Shown here: positions 56,519 to 64,000 of the stretch, one piece after another | Numbering within the stretch: the first letter of the stretch is position 1 | How the letters are laid out: the number at the start of each line of letters is the position of its first letter | Assembly (NCBI RefSeq): GCF_024199985.1 | Contig: NZ_JANARS010000006.1 | Location: 124,001-188,000 of the forward strand | Origin: Nocardioides pinisoli | GTDB taxonomy: Bacteria > Actinomycetota > Actinomycetes > Propionibacteriales > Nocardioidaceae | DNA: 64,000 bases | Direction: 5' to 3' | Translations under genes and position numbers: made by a program | Notes under the pieces: generated by a model | Database searches by the model: none | What the model was told of the DNA's origin: nothing | Seen by the model: the letters and a program-made list of their open reading frames with translations, nothing else

Positions 56519-59500
56519 CTAGGAGGACGCGCGCGCCATCACCTTGCGGATGCGCTGGTCGCTCACCTTGGTCGCCGTCCCGAGCTGCTGGGCGAAGAGC
56601 GAGACGCGGTACTCCTCGAGCAGCCACCGGGCGTCACGCAGGTGCTGCGGCACCGGCTGCCCCTCGGGGAGCGCGGCGACGGCGTGGAGCCACGCCTCCT
56701 GCAGGCCGGCGAGCTGGTCCATCAGCTGGCGGTCACGCGCGACCTGGCCGTCGAGCCGCTCGCGCCGATGGGTGACGGCGGCGAGGTAGCGCGGGTAGTC
56801 GCGCAGCCGGCGCACGCCGGCCTCCCCGATGAACCCGGGCGCCATCAGCCGGCCGACCTGGGCGCGCATGTCGGTGAGCGCGGGGAGCGTCATCAGGTCG
56901 GCCCGCCCCGAGATCGCCTTGTCGGTGGTGCGCCACGCCTCCAGCACCCGCATCACGTCGTGCACCGCCGGGCCCAGCCCCGCGGCGACGGCCTCGCGGG
57001 AGGCCGCCACCACGGCGTCGTACGCCGCCTCGTCGCGCACGGTCGGGTGCTGGTCGACGACCTCGCCGACGATGCCCGCCCGGACGTCGTCGAGCAGGTC
57101 GGCCACCGACGGGTAGGGCGAGCCGACGAGGGCGAGCTTGGCGCGCTGGTCGAGGCCGGCCGCGGCCAGCACGTCGTCGACCGGGTCGGCCGGGCCGAGC
57201 GCGAGGAGCACGAGACGTCGTACGCCGAGCCGGTGGTGGGCCGCGGCCTCGTCGGCGGTCGCGAGCACCTGGAGACCGACGGTCGTCCCCTCGTCGACGA
57301 GCGCCGGGAAGCCGCGGACCTCGTGGCCCGCGCGGCGCTGGACGAAGGACTCCTCGACGGTCCCGAAGGTCCACCCCACCTGGCCGGTCGCGGTCACGCC
57401 CGAGTCGGACGCGACGTCGGCCATCGCCCGCTCGAACGTGGGCCGCAGCGGCTCCTTGAGCGCGTCGAGGTCCTTGCCGCGACCGGCCTCGGCACCCTCC
57501 TCGGTCACCACCCGGTAGGTCGGCTGGAGGTGCGCCGGGACCTTGGACCAGTCCCACGCCTCGCGCGGGATGACGAGGCTGCGCGTGCTGCGGGCGAAGC
57601 GCTCGAGGGCGTCGAGGATCGGCTCGGCTCCCGGCGGGGTCGTGTCGAGGAACTCGCGGGCGGTGTTGGGCGCGGGCACCATGGCGACGCGGAGGTTCTT
57701 GGGCAGCGAGCGGATCAGCTCGGTGACCAGCTCCTCGCGCAGCCCGGGCACCAGCCAGGAGAAGTCGTCGGCCTCGATGCGGTTGAGGGTGGCGACGGGG
57801 ACGTCGATGGTGAGCCCGTCGTCGGCGGCACCCGGCTCGAAGTGGTAGCTGATCGGGAAGGTCAGCCCGGCCTCGTCGCTGTCGTGCCACTGGGTCGGGA
57901 AGTCGTGCGCCCGCACCTCGCCGGCCGTGTCGTGCGTGAGCATCTCGGGGTCGAAGGTGAGCAGGTCGGGCAACTTCTGCCGCGCGCGCTTCCACCACTG
58001 GTCGAAGTGCTGCCCGCTGACGACGTCGGCGCCCACGCGCGCGTCGTAGAACTCGAAGAGCGTCTCCTCGTCGACGACGATGTCGCGGCGCCGTGCCCGG
58101 TGCTCGAGCTCCTCGGCCTGCTCGAGGAGGCGGGTGTTCTCGACGAGGAACCGGTGCCGGGAGTCCCACTCGCGCTGCACGAGGGCGTGGCGGATGAACA
58201 GCTCGCGGGCGAGGGGGGCGTCGATTCGGCCGTACTGCACGAGCCGGTCGGCGACCAGCGGGACGCCGTAGAGGGTGACCCGCTCGCGTGCCATCACCGC
58301 GGCGCGCTTGCGCGACCAGTGCGGCTCCGAGTAGGTCCGCTTCACCAGGTGGGCGCCGAGGCGCTCGGCCCACTCGGCCTTGATGGCGGCGTTCTGGCGG
58401 GCCCACAGGCGCGAGGTCTCGACCAGCTCGGCGCTCATCAGGAAGTCGGGGTTGCGGCCCTTGAGGACGCTGCCGGGGAAGATCGCGAAGCGGGCGTTGC
58501 GGGCACCGAGGTACTCCCGCATCGGGCGCCGCTCCCCCGGCTTGGCCTTCTCGCGCTCCTCGAGCGCTCCGACGTGGCTGAGCAGGCCGGACAGCAGGGC
58601 CTGGTGGATGCCGTCCTCGTCATGGGCAGCCCCACCTTCTGCAGCCTTGTCGGTGGTCGAGTGCGCGGCGAGGGACGAGCCGCGTGTATCGAGACCCATC
58701 TCCTTGCACACCTGGCGCAGCTGGGACTCGTAGTCCTGCCACTCACGGATGCGGAGGTAGTTGAGGTGCTCGCGCTTGCACATCCGCCGGAAGGCGCTCG
58801 AGGACAGCTCGCGCTGCTGCTGCTTGAGGTGGCGCCAGAGGTTGAGCCAGGTGAGGAAGTCGCTGGTCTCGTGCTTGAAGCGCGCGTGCAGCTGGTCGGC
58901 CTGCGCCCGCTGCTCCTCCGGCCGCTCCCGCGGGTCCTGGATCGACAGGGCGGCCGCGATGACCAGGACGTCGCGTAGGCAGCCGAGGCGCTCGGCCTCG
59001 AGGATCATCCGCCCCAGCCGCGGGTCGATCGGGAGCCGGGCGAGGCGGCGGCCGACGTCGGTCAGGCGCACGCCGGGACGGGACGTCATGGGTCTCGCCG
59101 GTTCGGACCGACGATTCTCATGACGCCCGGCATCGGCGGCAGTCGTCACCGCGCCGAGCTCCTCGAGCAGGTCGGTGCCGGCCTTGATGTTGCGGCGGTC
59201 CGGCGGCTCCACGAACGGGAAGCGGGCCATGTCCCCGAGTCGGAGGGAGGCCATCTGCAGGATGACGCTGGCGAGATTGGTGCGCAGGATCTCCGGGTCG
59301 GTGAACTCCGGGCGCGCCTCGAAGTCCTCCTCGGAGTAGAGCCGGATCGCGATGCCCTCCGAGACGCGGCCGCAGCGCCCCGAGCGCTGGTTGGCCGAGG
59401 CCTGGCTGATGGGCTCGATCGGCAGCCGCTGCACCTTGGTGCGCACGGAGTAGCGGCTGATCCGCGCGACGCCGGTGTCGACGACGTAGCGGATGCCGGG

Positions 59501-60415
59501 CACGGTGAGCGACGTCTCGGCGACGTTGGTCGCGAGCACCACGCGGCGCACCAGCGAGGAGTGGCTGGAGAAGACCTTGTGCTGGTCGGCCGCGCTGAGC
59601 CGGGAGTAGAGCGGCACGATCTCGAGGCGATCGCTGCGCAGCGCGTCGAACGCGTCGGCGGTGTCGCGGATCTCGCGCTCGCCGGGCAGGAAGACGAGGA
59701 CGTCGCCGGGCCCCTCGGCCGAGAGCTCCCGCACGGCGTCGAGGATCGCCTCGGTCTGGTCGCGCTGGACCGGCTCGCCCTCCTCGTCCTCCTCGGGAAG
59801 CTCCAGGAGGGGGCGGTAGCGGACCTCCACGGGGTAGGTCCGACCGGAGACCTCGACCACGGGCGCGTCGAAGTGCGCGGCGAAGCGGTCGACGTCGATC
59901 GTCGCGCTGGTGATGATCACCTTGAGGTCGGGCCGGCGCGGCAGCAGCCGCTTGAGGTAGCCGAGCAGGAAGTCGATGTTGAGGCTGCGCTCGTGCGCCT
60001 CGTCGATGATGATCGTGTCGTACTTGCGCAGGTCGCGGTCGCGCTGGAGCTCGGCGAGCAGGATGCCGTCGGTCATCAGCTTGACCCGGCTCGCGCGGCT
60101 GGTGCGGTCGGTGAAGCGGACCTGGTAGCCGACGACGTCGCCGAGCTCGGTGCCGAGCTCCTCGGCGATCCGCTCGGCCACCGAGCGGGCGGCGATCCGG
60201 CGCGGCTGGGTGTGGCCGATCAGCTTGCCACCGTCGGCCGACCCCAGGCCGCGACCGAGCTCCAGGCAGATCTTCGGCAGCTGGGTGGTCTTCCCCGACC
60301 CGGTCTCGCCGGCGACGATGACGACCTGGTGGTCGCGGATGGCCGCCGCGATGTCGTCGCGGCGCGCGGAGACCGGGAGCTCCGGCGGGTAGGTGATCTT
60401 CACAACGGGCGCCAT
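56519..60415 (-). CDS. hrpA: ATP-dependent RNA helicase HrpA (DEAH family)
   Basis: 1298 aa. Motifs: Walker A GETGSGKTT (36-44), DEAH (138-141), SAT (ITSATIDVDRF), and motif VI QRSGRCGR. Then come the winged-helix/HA2 and OB domains and a long DUF3418 C-terminus, as in E. coli HrpA. ATG 60415 (MAPVVKITYPPELPVSARRDDI) begins the conserved region. Two segments absent from usual homologues, about residues 423-450 and 573-595, coincide with palindromic or repeat DNA. The role is RNA/ribosome remodelling. Confidence 0.93.
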   Translation of the reverse strand: MAPVVKITYPPELPVSARRDDIAAAIRDHQVVIVAGETGSGKTTQLPKICLELGRGLGSADGGKLIGHTQPRRIAARSVAERIAEELGTELGDVVGYQVRFTDRTSRASRVKLMTDGILLAELQRDRDLRKYDTIIIDEAHERSLNIDFLLGYLKRLLPRRPDLKVIITSATIDVDRFAAHFDAPVVEVSGRTYPVEVRYRPLLELPEEDEEGEPVQRDQTEAILDAVRELSAEGPGDVLVFLPGEREIRDTADAFDALRSDRLEIVPLYSRLSAADQHKVFSSHSSLVRRVVLATNVAETSLTVPGIRYVVDTGVARISRYSVRTKVQRLPIEPISQASANQRSGRCGRVSEGIAIRLYSEEDFEARPEFTDPEILRTNLASVILQMASLRLGDMARFPFVEPPDRRNIKAGTDLLEELGAVTTAADAGRHENRRSEPARPMTSRPGVRLTDVGRRLARLPIDPRLGRMILEAERLGCLRDVLVIAAALSIQDPRERPEEQRAQADQLHARFKHETSDFLTWLNLWRHLKQQQRELSSSAFRRMCKREHLNYLRIREWQDYESQLRQVCKEMGLDTRGSSLAAHSTTDKAAEGGAAHDEDGIHQALLSGLLSHVGALEEREKAKPGERRPMREYLGARNARFAIFPGSVLKGRNPDFLMSAELVETSRLWARQNAAIKAEWAERLGAHLVKRTYSEPHWSRKRAAVMARERVTLYGVPLVADRLVQYGRIDAPLARELFIRHALVQREWDSRHRFLVENTRLLEQAEELEHRARRRDIVVDEETLFEFYDARVGADVVSGQHFDQWWKRARQKLPDLLTFDPEMLTHDTAGEVRAHDFPTQWHDSDEAGLTFPISYHFEPGAADDGLTIDVPVATLNRIEADDFSWLVPGLREELVTELIRSLPKNLRVAMVPAPNTAREFLDTTPPGAEPILDALERFARSTRSLVIPREAWDWSKVPAHLQPTYRVVTEEGAEAGRGKDLDALKEPLRPTFERAMADVASDSGVTATGQVGWTFGTVEESFVQRRAGHEVRGFPALVDEGTTVGLQVLATADEAAAHHRLGVRRLVLLALGPADPVDDVLAAAGLDQRAKLALVGSPYPSVADLLDDVRAGIVGEVVDQHPTVRDEAAYDAVVAASREAVAAGLGPAVHDVMRVLEAWRTTDKAISGRADLMTLPALTDMRAQVGRLMAPGFIGEAGVRRLRDYPRYLAAVTHRRERLDGQVARDRQLMDQLAGLQEAWLHAVAALPEGQPVPQHLRDARWLLEEYRVSLFAQQLGTATKVSDQRIRKVMARASS
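58652..58697. repeat. Dispersed-repeat unit inside hrpA
   Basis: GGTGGTCGAG...TATCGAGACCC spans about 46 bp. Ends GGTCGAG and CGAGACC match the kind of dispersed repeat I recall from Nocardioides. It reads in frame as part of DTRGSSLAAHSTTDK. Confidence 0.6.
59084..59125. repeat. Palindrome-bounded segment inside hrpA
   Basis: CGTCATG (59084-59090) and CATGACG (59119-59125) bound 28 nt, with GGTC (59091-59094) and GACC (59106-59109) inside. It is read in frame within an apparent insertion in hrpA. Confidence 0.5.
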
Positions 60416-60454
60416 TCTCGCCCACCGGTGGAAGTGATTTTCGGGCGCGGTCCT

Positions 60455-60533
60455 CTTCAGCGATCCCCGGCCGGCCGGGGATCGCTGAACATGTCGGCCC
60501 GTGCAGCGCCTGACAGGTTCAGGGAACGCCTGA
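60455..60533. repeat. REP-like element, inverted copy
   Basis: On the minus strand it reads CCTGAACCTGTCAGGC, TGCACGGGCCGACATGTTCA, then a perfect 34-nt palindrome centred on GGCCGGCC (about 60457-60490). It aligns over nearly its full length with 32563-32630. It lies upstream of hrpA. Confidence 0.8.
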
Positions 60534-60561
60534 CAAGTCGCCCACCTCGGGCGGTGCGACC

Positions 60562-60996
60562 TCAGCTGGCGGAGCCCTCCTCGTCGTCGGGCGCGGTGGT
60601 GGGCGGCAGCTGACCCGGTACGCCGCGGGGGCCGCCGGGCATGCCACCGCGGTCGCCCGGACCGCGGTCGTCGTCGCGCTGCACCCAGCCGTCGCGATCC
60701 GGGCCGTGGTCGTCGTCGACCGCGGCACTGACCGCGGCCCACCCCAGGCCGCCGACGATGAGGCCGGCCAGCGCGGACGCGATGAGGGCAGCGAGCCCGT
60801 ACGTCCGGTCGCCGTCGCGGGAGCCGCGCCACGTCCGCAGGCGCTCGCGGAAGCCGCGCCTCTGCGCGGCGTACGCGGCCGCCGGGGGCTCGGTGGCCGC
60901 CGGCGTCGGCGGGGGCGTCGGCGGGGCCGTCGGCCGGGGCTCGGCACCGGCGGGCCGCACCGGCTGGGTCTCGTCGTGGGGCTTGTCATCACTCAT
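60562..60996 (-). CDS. Small single-helix membrane protein with Pro-rich N-terminus
   Basis: 144 aa. A disordered Pro/Ala/Thr N-terminus (about 45 residues) precedes a basic stretch (RRGFRERLRTWRGSRDG). One membrane helix follows (LAALIASALAGLIVGGLGWAAV) with an acidic, Gly/Pro-rich outer tail (GGMPGGPRGVPG). No family recognised. It resembles small actinobacterial envelope proteins that anchor or regulate larger complexes, but nothing specific can be stated. Confidence 0.6.
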   Translation of the reverse strand: MSDDKPHDETQPVRPAGAEPRPTAPPTPPPTPAATEPPAAAYAAQRRGFRERLRTWRGSRDGDRTYGLAALIASALAGLIVGGLGWAAVSAAVDDDHGPDRDGWVQRDDDRGPGDRGGMPGGPRGVPGQLPPTTAPDDEEGSAS

Positions 60997-61065
60997 GGTC
61001 CGAGCGTGCGCGTCGTTGCTGTGCGCGGGCTGTGGACCGTCCCTGAGCCCGCCGTGAGGCGCTCG

Positions 61066-61127
61066 GAAGAACTGCGGCCGAACGACGCTCGCACGGCTCC
61101 GCGGTCGTCGTACGGCCGCAGTTCTTC
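61066..61127. repeat. 62-bp hairpin element
   Basis: GAAGAACTGCGGCCG (61066-61080) pairs with CGGCCGCAGTTCTTC (61113-61127). Six further pairs follow inside after one mismatch. It lies between divergent genes, well upstream of the DGPF gene. Confidence 0.8.
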
Positions 61128-61252
61128 ACCCCTCGTCGACGCGCCGGACTCCTCTCGGAAGAAATCCTCTGGTGGATGTCGAGGACCCGCGTCCGGCTCC
61201 GTCCCCGGGGTGGACGCGGCCACAATGGGCTGCACCTGACAAGGAGAACGAC

Positions 61253-61660
61253 ATGCCGAAGTACCTGCTCCTCAAGCACTACCGCGGCGCCCCGGCCGCC
61301 GTGAACGACGTCCCGATGGACCAGTGGGCACCCGAGGAGGTCGATGCGCACATCCAGTACATGGACGACTTCGCCAACCGACTCCGGGAGACGGGCGAGT
61401 TCGTCGACGGGCAGGCGCTGGCGCCCGACGGCATGTGGGTCCGCCACGACGGTCCGGGGAAGGCGCCTGCGGTCGACGGCCCGTTCGCCGAGACCAAGGA
61501 CCTCATCGCCGGGTGGATGATCATCGACGTCGACGACCGCGATCGGGCGGTCGAGCTAGCCGGCGAGCTGTCGGCAGCACCCGGTGCCGGCGGCAAGCCG
61601 ATCCACGAATGGCTGGAGGTGCGTCCGCTCCTGCAGCACCACTCCGAGAGCGTGGAGTGA
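61253..61660 (+). CDS. YCII/DGPF-domain protein paired with an ECF42 sigma factor
   Basis: 135 aa ferredoxin-like YCII fold with the DGPF motif at residues 75-78 (VDGPFAETKDLIAGW) and an N-terminal MPKYLLLKHYRG strand. DGPF proteins accompany group ECF42 sigma factors, as here; their biochemistry is unsettled. ATG 61253 has AAGGAG upstream and CACAAT as a plausible -10. Its stop overlaps the sigma-factor GTG (GTGA). Confidence 0.9.
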   Translation: MPKYLLLKHYRGAPAAVNDVPMDQWAPEEVDAHIQYMDDFANRLRETGEFVDGQALAPDGMWVRHDGPGKAPAVDGPFAETKDLIAGWMIIDVDDRDRAVELAGELSAAPGAGGKPIHEWLEVRPLLQHHSESVE

Positions 61661-62832
61661 GCGACCCCTTCGACGGGGCCACGCTGCGTCCGCTCGTGCC
61701 GGCGGTCATCGGCGTCCTCGTCCGCCGCGGAGCCGACTTCGCGACGGCCGAGGACGCCGTGCAGGAGGCGCTCGTCGAGGCGTGGCGCACCTTCGGCGCC
61801 GGGTCGGCGGAGCCGCCGCGCGACCTCAAGGGCTGGCTGGTCACCGTCGCCTGGCGACGGTTCCTCGACGTCGTACGCGCCGAGACCGCGCGGCAGCGGC
61901 GCGAGGTGGCGGTCGACCTCGAGCCCGAGCCGGGCCCGACCGAGACGGCCGACGACACGTTGCGGGTGTTCTTCCTCTGCGCGCACCCGGCGCTCTCGCC
62001 GACGTCGGCGGTCGCGCTGACCCTGCGCGCGGTCGCCGGGCTCACGACGCGGCAGGTCGCCGAGGCCTACCTCGTGCCCGAGGCGACGATGGCGCAGCGG
62101 ATCAGCCGCGCGAAGCGGACGGTGTCGGGCGAGTCGTTCGACCGGCCCGGCGACCTCGCGACGGTGCGCCGGGTGCTCTACCTCGTCTTCAACGAGGGCT
62201 ACACCGGCGACGTCGACCTCGCCGCCGAGGCGATCCGGCTGACCCGCCAGCTCGCCGCGCTCGCCGGCCCCGACGGACCGGACCCGGAGACCGACGGCCT
62301 GCTCGCGCTGATGCTCCTCCACCACGCGCGTCGCCCGGCGCGCAGGCGCGACGACGGTACGATCGTGCCCCTCGCCGAGCAGGACCGTGGCCTGTGGGAC
62401 ACCGCCCTGATCGAGGAGGGCGTCCGCGTCCTGCAGGCCGCGCTCGCCCGCCAGCGCCGCGGCGAGTACCAGCTCCAGGCAGCCATCGCCGCCCTCCACG
62501 CCGACGCCCCGAGCGCCGCGGAGACCGACTGGGTGCAGGTCGTGCAGTGGTACGACGAGCTGCTGGCGCTCACCGGCAGCCCGGTCGTGCGGCTCAACCG
62601 GGCGGTGGCCGTGGGCGAGGCCGACGGACCCGGGGCAGGCCTCGCGGCGCTCGCCGAGGTCGACCCCGCGCTGCCCCGCCACCGCGCCGCAGCGGCGTAC
62701 CTCCACGAGCGGGCCGGCGACCTCGCCACCGCCGCGCGGCTCTACGCCGAGGCCGCCGAGCTCGCGACCAACCTCCCCGAGCGCACGCACCTGACCCGGG
62801 AGGCCGCCCGCCTCAACCGGGCAGCCCGCTGA
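61657..62832 (+). CDS. ECF42-type RNA polymerase sigma factor
   Basis: 391 aa. Sigma region 2 (DFATAEDAVQEALVEAWRTFG) and region 4 (LTLRAVAGLTTRQVAEAYLVPEATMAQRISRAKR) are followed by a large C-terminal extension. This extension has the ECF42 TPR-like helices (YLVFNEGYTGDVDLAAEAIRL; VVQWYDELLALTGSPVVRLNRAVAV). There is no anti-sigma gene, which is typical of this group. GTG 61657 overlaps the DGPF gene stop, so translation is coupled. Confidence 0.92.
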   Translation: MSDPFDGATLRPLVPAVIGVLVRRGADFATAEDAVQEALVEAWRTFGAGSAEPPRDLKGWLVTVAWRRFLDVVRAETARQRREVAVDLEPEPGPTETADDTLRVFFLCAHPALSPTSAVALTLRAVAGLTTRQVAEAYLVPEATMAQRISRAKRTVSGESFDRPGDLATVRRVLYLVFNEGYTGDVDLAAEAIRLTRQLAALAGPDGPDPETDGLLALMLLHHARRPARRRDDGTIVPLAEQDRGLWDTALIEEGVRVLQAALARQRRGEYQLQAAIAALHADAPSAAETDWVQVVQWYDELLALTGSPVVRLNRAVAVGEADGPGAGLAALAEVDPALPRHRAAAAYLHERAGDLATAARLYAEAAELATNLPERTHLTREAARLNRAAR

Positions 62833-62867
62833 CAGGCGACGCACAGCAACCCCACAGGAAGTCGGGG

Positions 62868-62873
62868 CAGGAT
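62868..62873 (+). promoter_or_regulatory. Possible -10 box of the response regulator
   Basis: CAGGAT ends 7 nt before an in-frame GTG at 62881 and overlaps the ATG at 62872. If it is the -10, the leaderless start is GTG 62881. Confidence 0.35.
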
Positions 62874-63597
62874 GCTGTCCGTGCAGCAGCTCACCCGCCC
62901 CGACGGCTCCCCCGTGCGCGTCCTCGTCGTCGACGACGAGGTCAACATCGCCGAGCTCCTCGCGATGGCGCTGCGCTACGAGGGCTGGGACCTCCGCATG
63001 GCGCACAGCGGCAGCGACGCGGTCGCCGCCGCGCGCGACTTCCGGCCCGACGCCGTCGTGCTCGACATCATGCTGCCCGACTTCGACGGGCTCGAGGTGC
63101 TGCGCCGGATGCGCGCCGACGGCAGCGACGTGCCGGTCCTCTTCCTCACCGCCAAGGACGCCGTCGAGGACCGCATCGCGGGCCTGACCGCCGGTGGCGA
63201 CGACTACGTCACCAAGCCGTTCTCCCTCGAGGAGGTCGTGGCCCGGCTGCGCGGGCTGATCCGGCGCGGGGGCACCGCGGCCCAGGCCGAGGCGAGCAAC
63301 GTGCTCGTCGTCGGCGACCTCACCCTCGACGAGGACAGCCACGAGGTGCACCGCGCCGGCGAGGAGATCACGCTGACGGCGACCGAGTTCGAGCTGCTGC
63401 GCTTCCTGATGCGCAACCCGCGGCGCGTGCTGAGCAAGGCGCAGATCCTCGACCGGGTCTGGCAGTACGACTTCGGCGGGCAGGCCAACGTCGTCGAGCT
63501 CTACATCTCCTACCTGCGCAAGAAGGTCGACGCCGGCCGCGAGCCGATGATCCACACCATGCGCGGCGCCGGCTACGTGCTGAAGCCGGCGTCCTGA
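62872..63597 (+). CDS. OmpR-family response regulator
   Basis: 241 aa. The receiver domain has D21-D22, the phosphorylation site D65 in VVLDIMLPDFDG and the switch Lys in DYVTKPFS. A Trans_reg_C winged helix follows (LTATEFELLRFLMRNPRRVLSKAQILDRVW...VVELYISYLRKKVD). The start is ATG 62872 or GTG 62881. It resembles actinobacterial MprA/TcrA-type regulators. It overlaps the downstream sensor kinase by TGATG and forms a two-component system. Confidence 0.94.
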   Translation: MLSVQQLTRPDGSPVRVLVVDDEVNIAELLAMALRYEGWDLRMAHSGSDAVAAARDFRPDAVVLDIMLPDFDGLEVLRRMRADGSDVPVLFLTAKDAVEDRIAGLTAGGDDYVTKPFSLEEVVARLRGLIRRGGTAAQAEASNVLVVGDLTLDEDSHEVHRAGEEITLTATEFELLRFLMRNPRRVLSKAQILDRVWQYDFGGQANVVELYISYLRKKVDAGREPMIHTMRGAGYVLKPAS

Positions 63598-64000
63598 TGG
63601 ACCTCACCGGCCCGCGGCTGCCGCGCACGCTGACGGCGCGCCTGGTCGCGGTCGTCGTCGTGCTCGTCGCCGCCTCCGCGCTCCTGATCGGCGCCGCCAC
63701 GGCGCTGGCCATGCAGCGCAACCTCGACCAGCGCCTCGACGCCGACGTCCGGGATGCCGCGCGCTTCGTCGCCGGACCCCGTCGACCGGACCGCGACGAC
63801 GACGACTTCGGTCCCGGCCAGCGGTACGGATCGATCGAGGCCTACTACCCCGACTCCGGCGAGTCGTGGGGAAGCGTGCTCTCCGAGCGTGAAGGGGAGG
63901 GCTGGTCCGCCTCGACCGCGCTCGACACCGCCCAGCTCACCGCGCTGGACTCCCTCCGCGCGGACCGCGACCCCCAGAGCGTCGACGTCCCCGACCTCGG
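63597..64000 (+). CDS. Sensor histidine kinase, N-terminal part (cut by window end)
   Basis: 134 codons visible. A membrane helix (LVAVVVVLVAASALLIGAATALA, about residues 16-38) is followed by QRNLDQRLDADVRDAARFV, the usual start of an extracytoplasmic sensor loop. A flexible acidic loop follows (RRPDRDDDDFGPG). HAMP, HisKA and ATPase domains lie beyond the window. ATG 63597 overlaps the response-regulator stop. Confidence 0.8.
   Translation, partial: MDLTGPRLPRTLTARLVAVVVVLVAASALLIGAATALAMQRNLDQRLDADVRDAARFVAGPRRPDRDDDDFGPGQRYGSIEAYYPDSGESWGSVLSEREGEGWSASTALDTAQLTALDSLRADRDPQSVDVPDL

Overview
The window is high-GC actinobacterial chromosome and most resembles Nocardioidaceae (Nocardioides-like). 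This rests on GC-rich codon use, the coproporphyrin-type haem genes hemE/hemY/hemQ, a hemE-DUF3000-rnd block, and many genes whose start codon lies 6-7 nt after a TANNNT -10 box (leaderless transcripts). Nocardioides-type dispersed repeats are also present. The taxon is an inference. There is no rRNA, CRISPR array, prophage or transposase. One tRNA (Gln, TTG) is present.

Layout. 1-16.2 kb is a cell-envelope polysaccharide locus: acetyltransferase, two GT2 and one GT4 glycosyltransferases, a degenerate LCP protein, two Wzz-like proteins, an O-antigen-ligase-like polymerase/ligase, a secreted beta-helix protein and a methyltransferase. It surrounds the housekeeping genes glmU, prs, rplY and pth, with pepN placed on the other strand between prs and rplY. 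16.3-23.6 kb holds a SulP transporter, a TreT-like trehalose synthase, a DUF4389 membrane protein, a zinc alcohol dehydrogenase and a membrane-anchored hydrolase. Two of its promoter regions carry DosR/OsdR-like dyads, suggesting a redox or dormancy cassette. 24.2-27.7 kb is a four-gene ABC-2 exporter operon. 27.7-30.3 kb is a tightly overlapping cassette built on WXG100/type VII-like proteins.

30.8-38.4 kb holds an ATP-dependent DNA ligase and, 4.8 kb beyond it, a LigD-type polymerase. Between them lie an unknown protein coupled to the ligase, a sulfotransferase and a divergent GT4-Stealth fusion that probably makes a phosphodiester-linked surface glycan; msrB follows. 39-41.4 kb is hemQ-hemY, then a NYN-OST-HTH protein and a DUF4349 lipoprotein. 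43.4-50.8 kb is a sulfonate/sulfone utilisation cluster: MFS transporter, flavin reductase, FMN reductase, SsuD, two DszC/SfnB-like monooxygenases and LysR. hemE-DUF3000-rnd follows. The last third has an orphan solute-binding lipoprotein, a lone PemK/MazF-like protein, hrpA, an ECF42-DGPF pair and a two-component system cut by the window edge.

The most unusual signals are non-coding. Several families of perfect or near-perfect palindromic intergenic elements are visible: two copies of a double-palindrome unit, a REP-like unit bracketed by a 19-bp direct repeat, a nested four-copy inverted repeat, and single long hairpins. Repeat-derived segments also appear to sit in frame inside hrpA.
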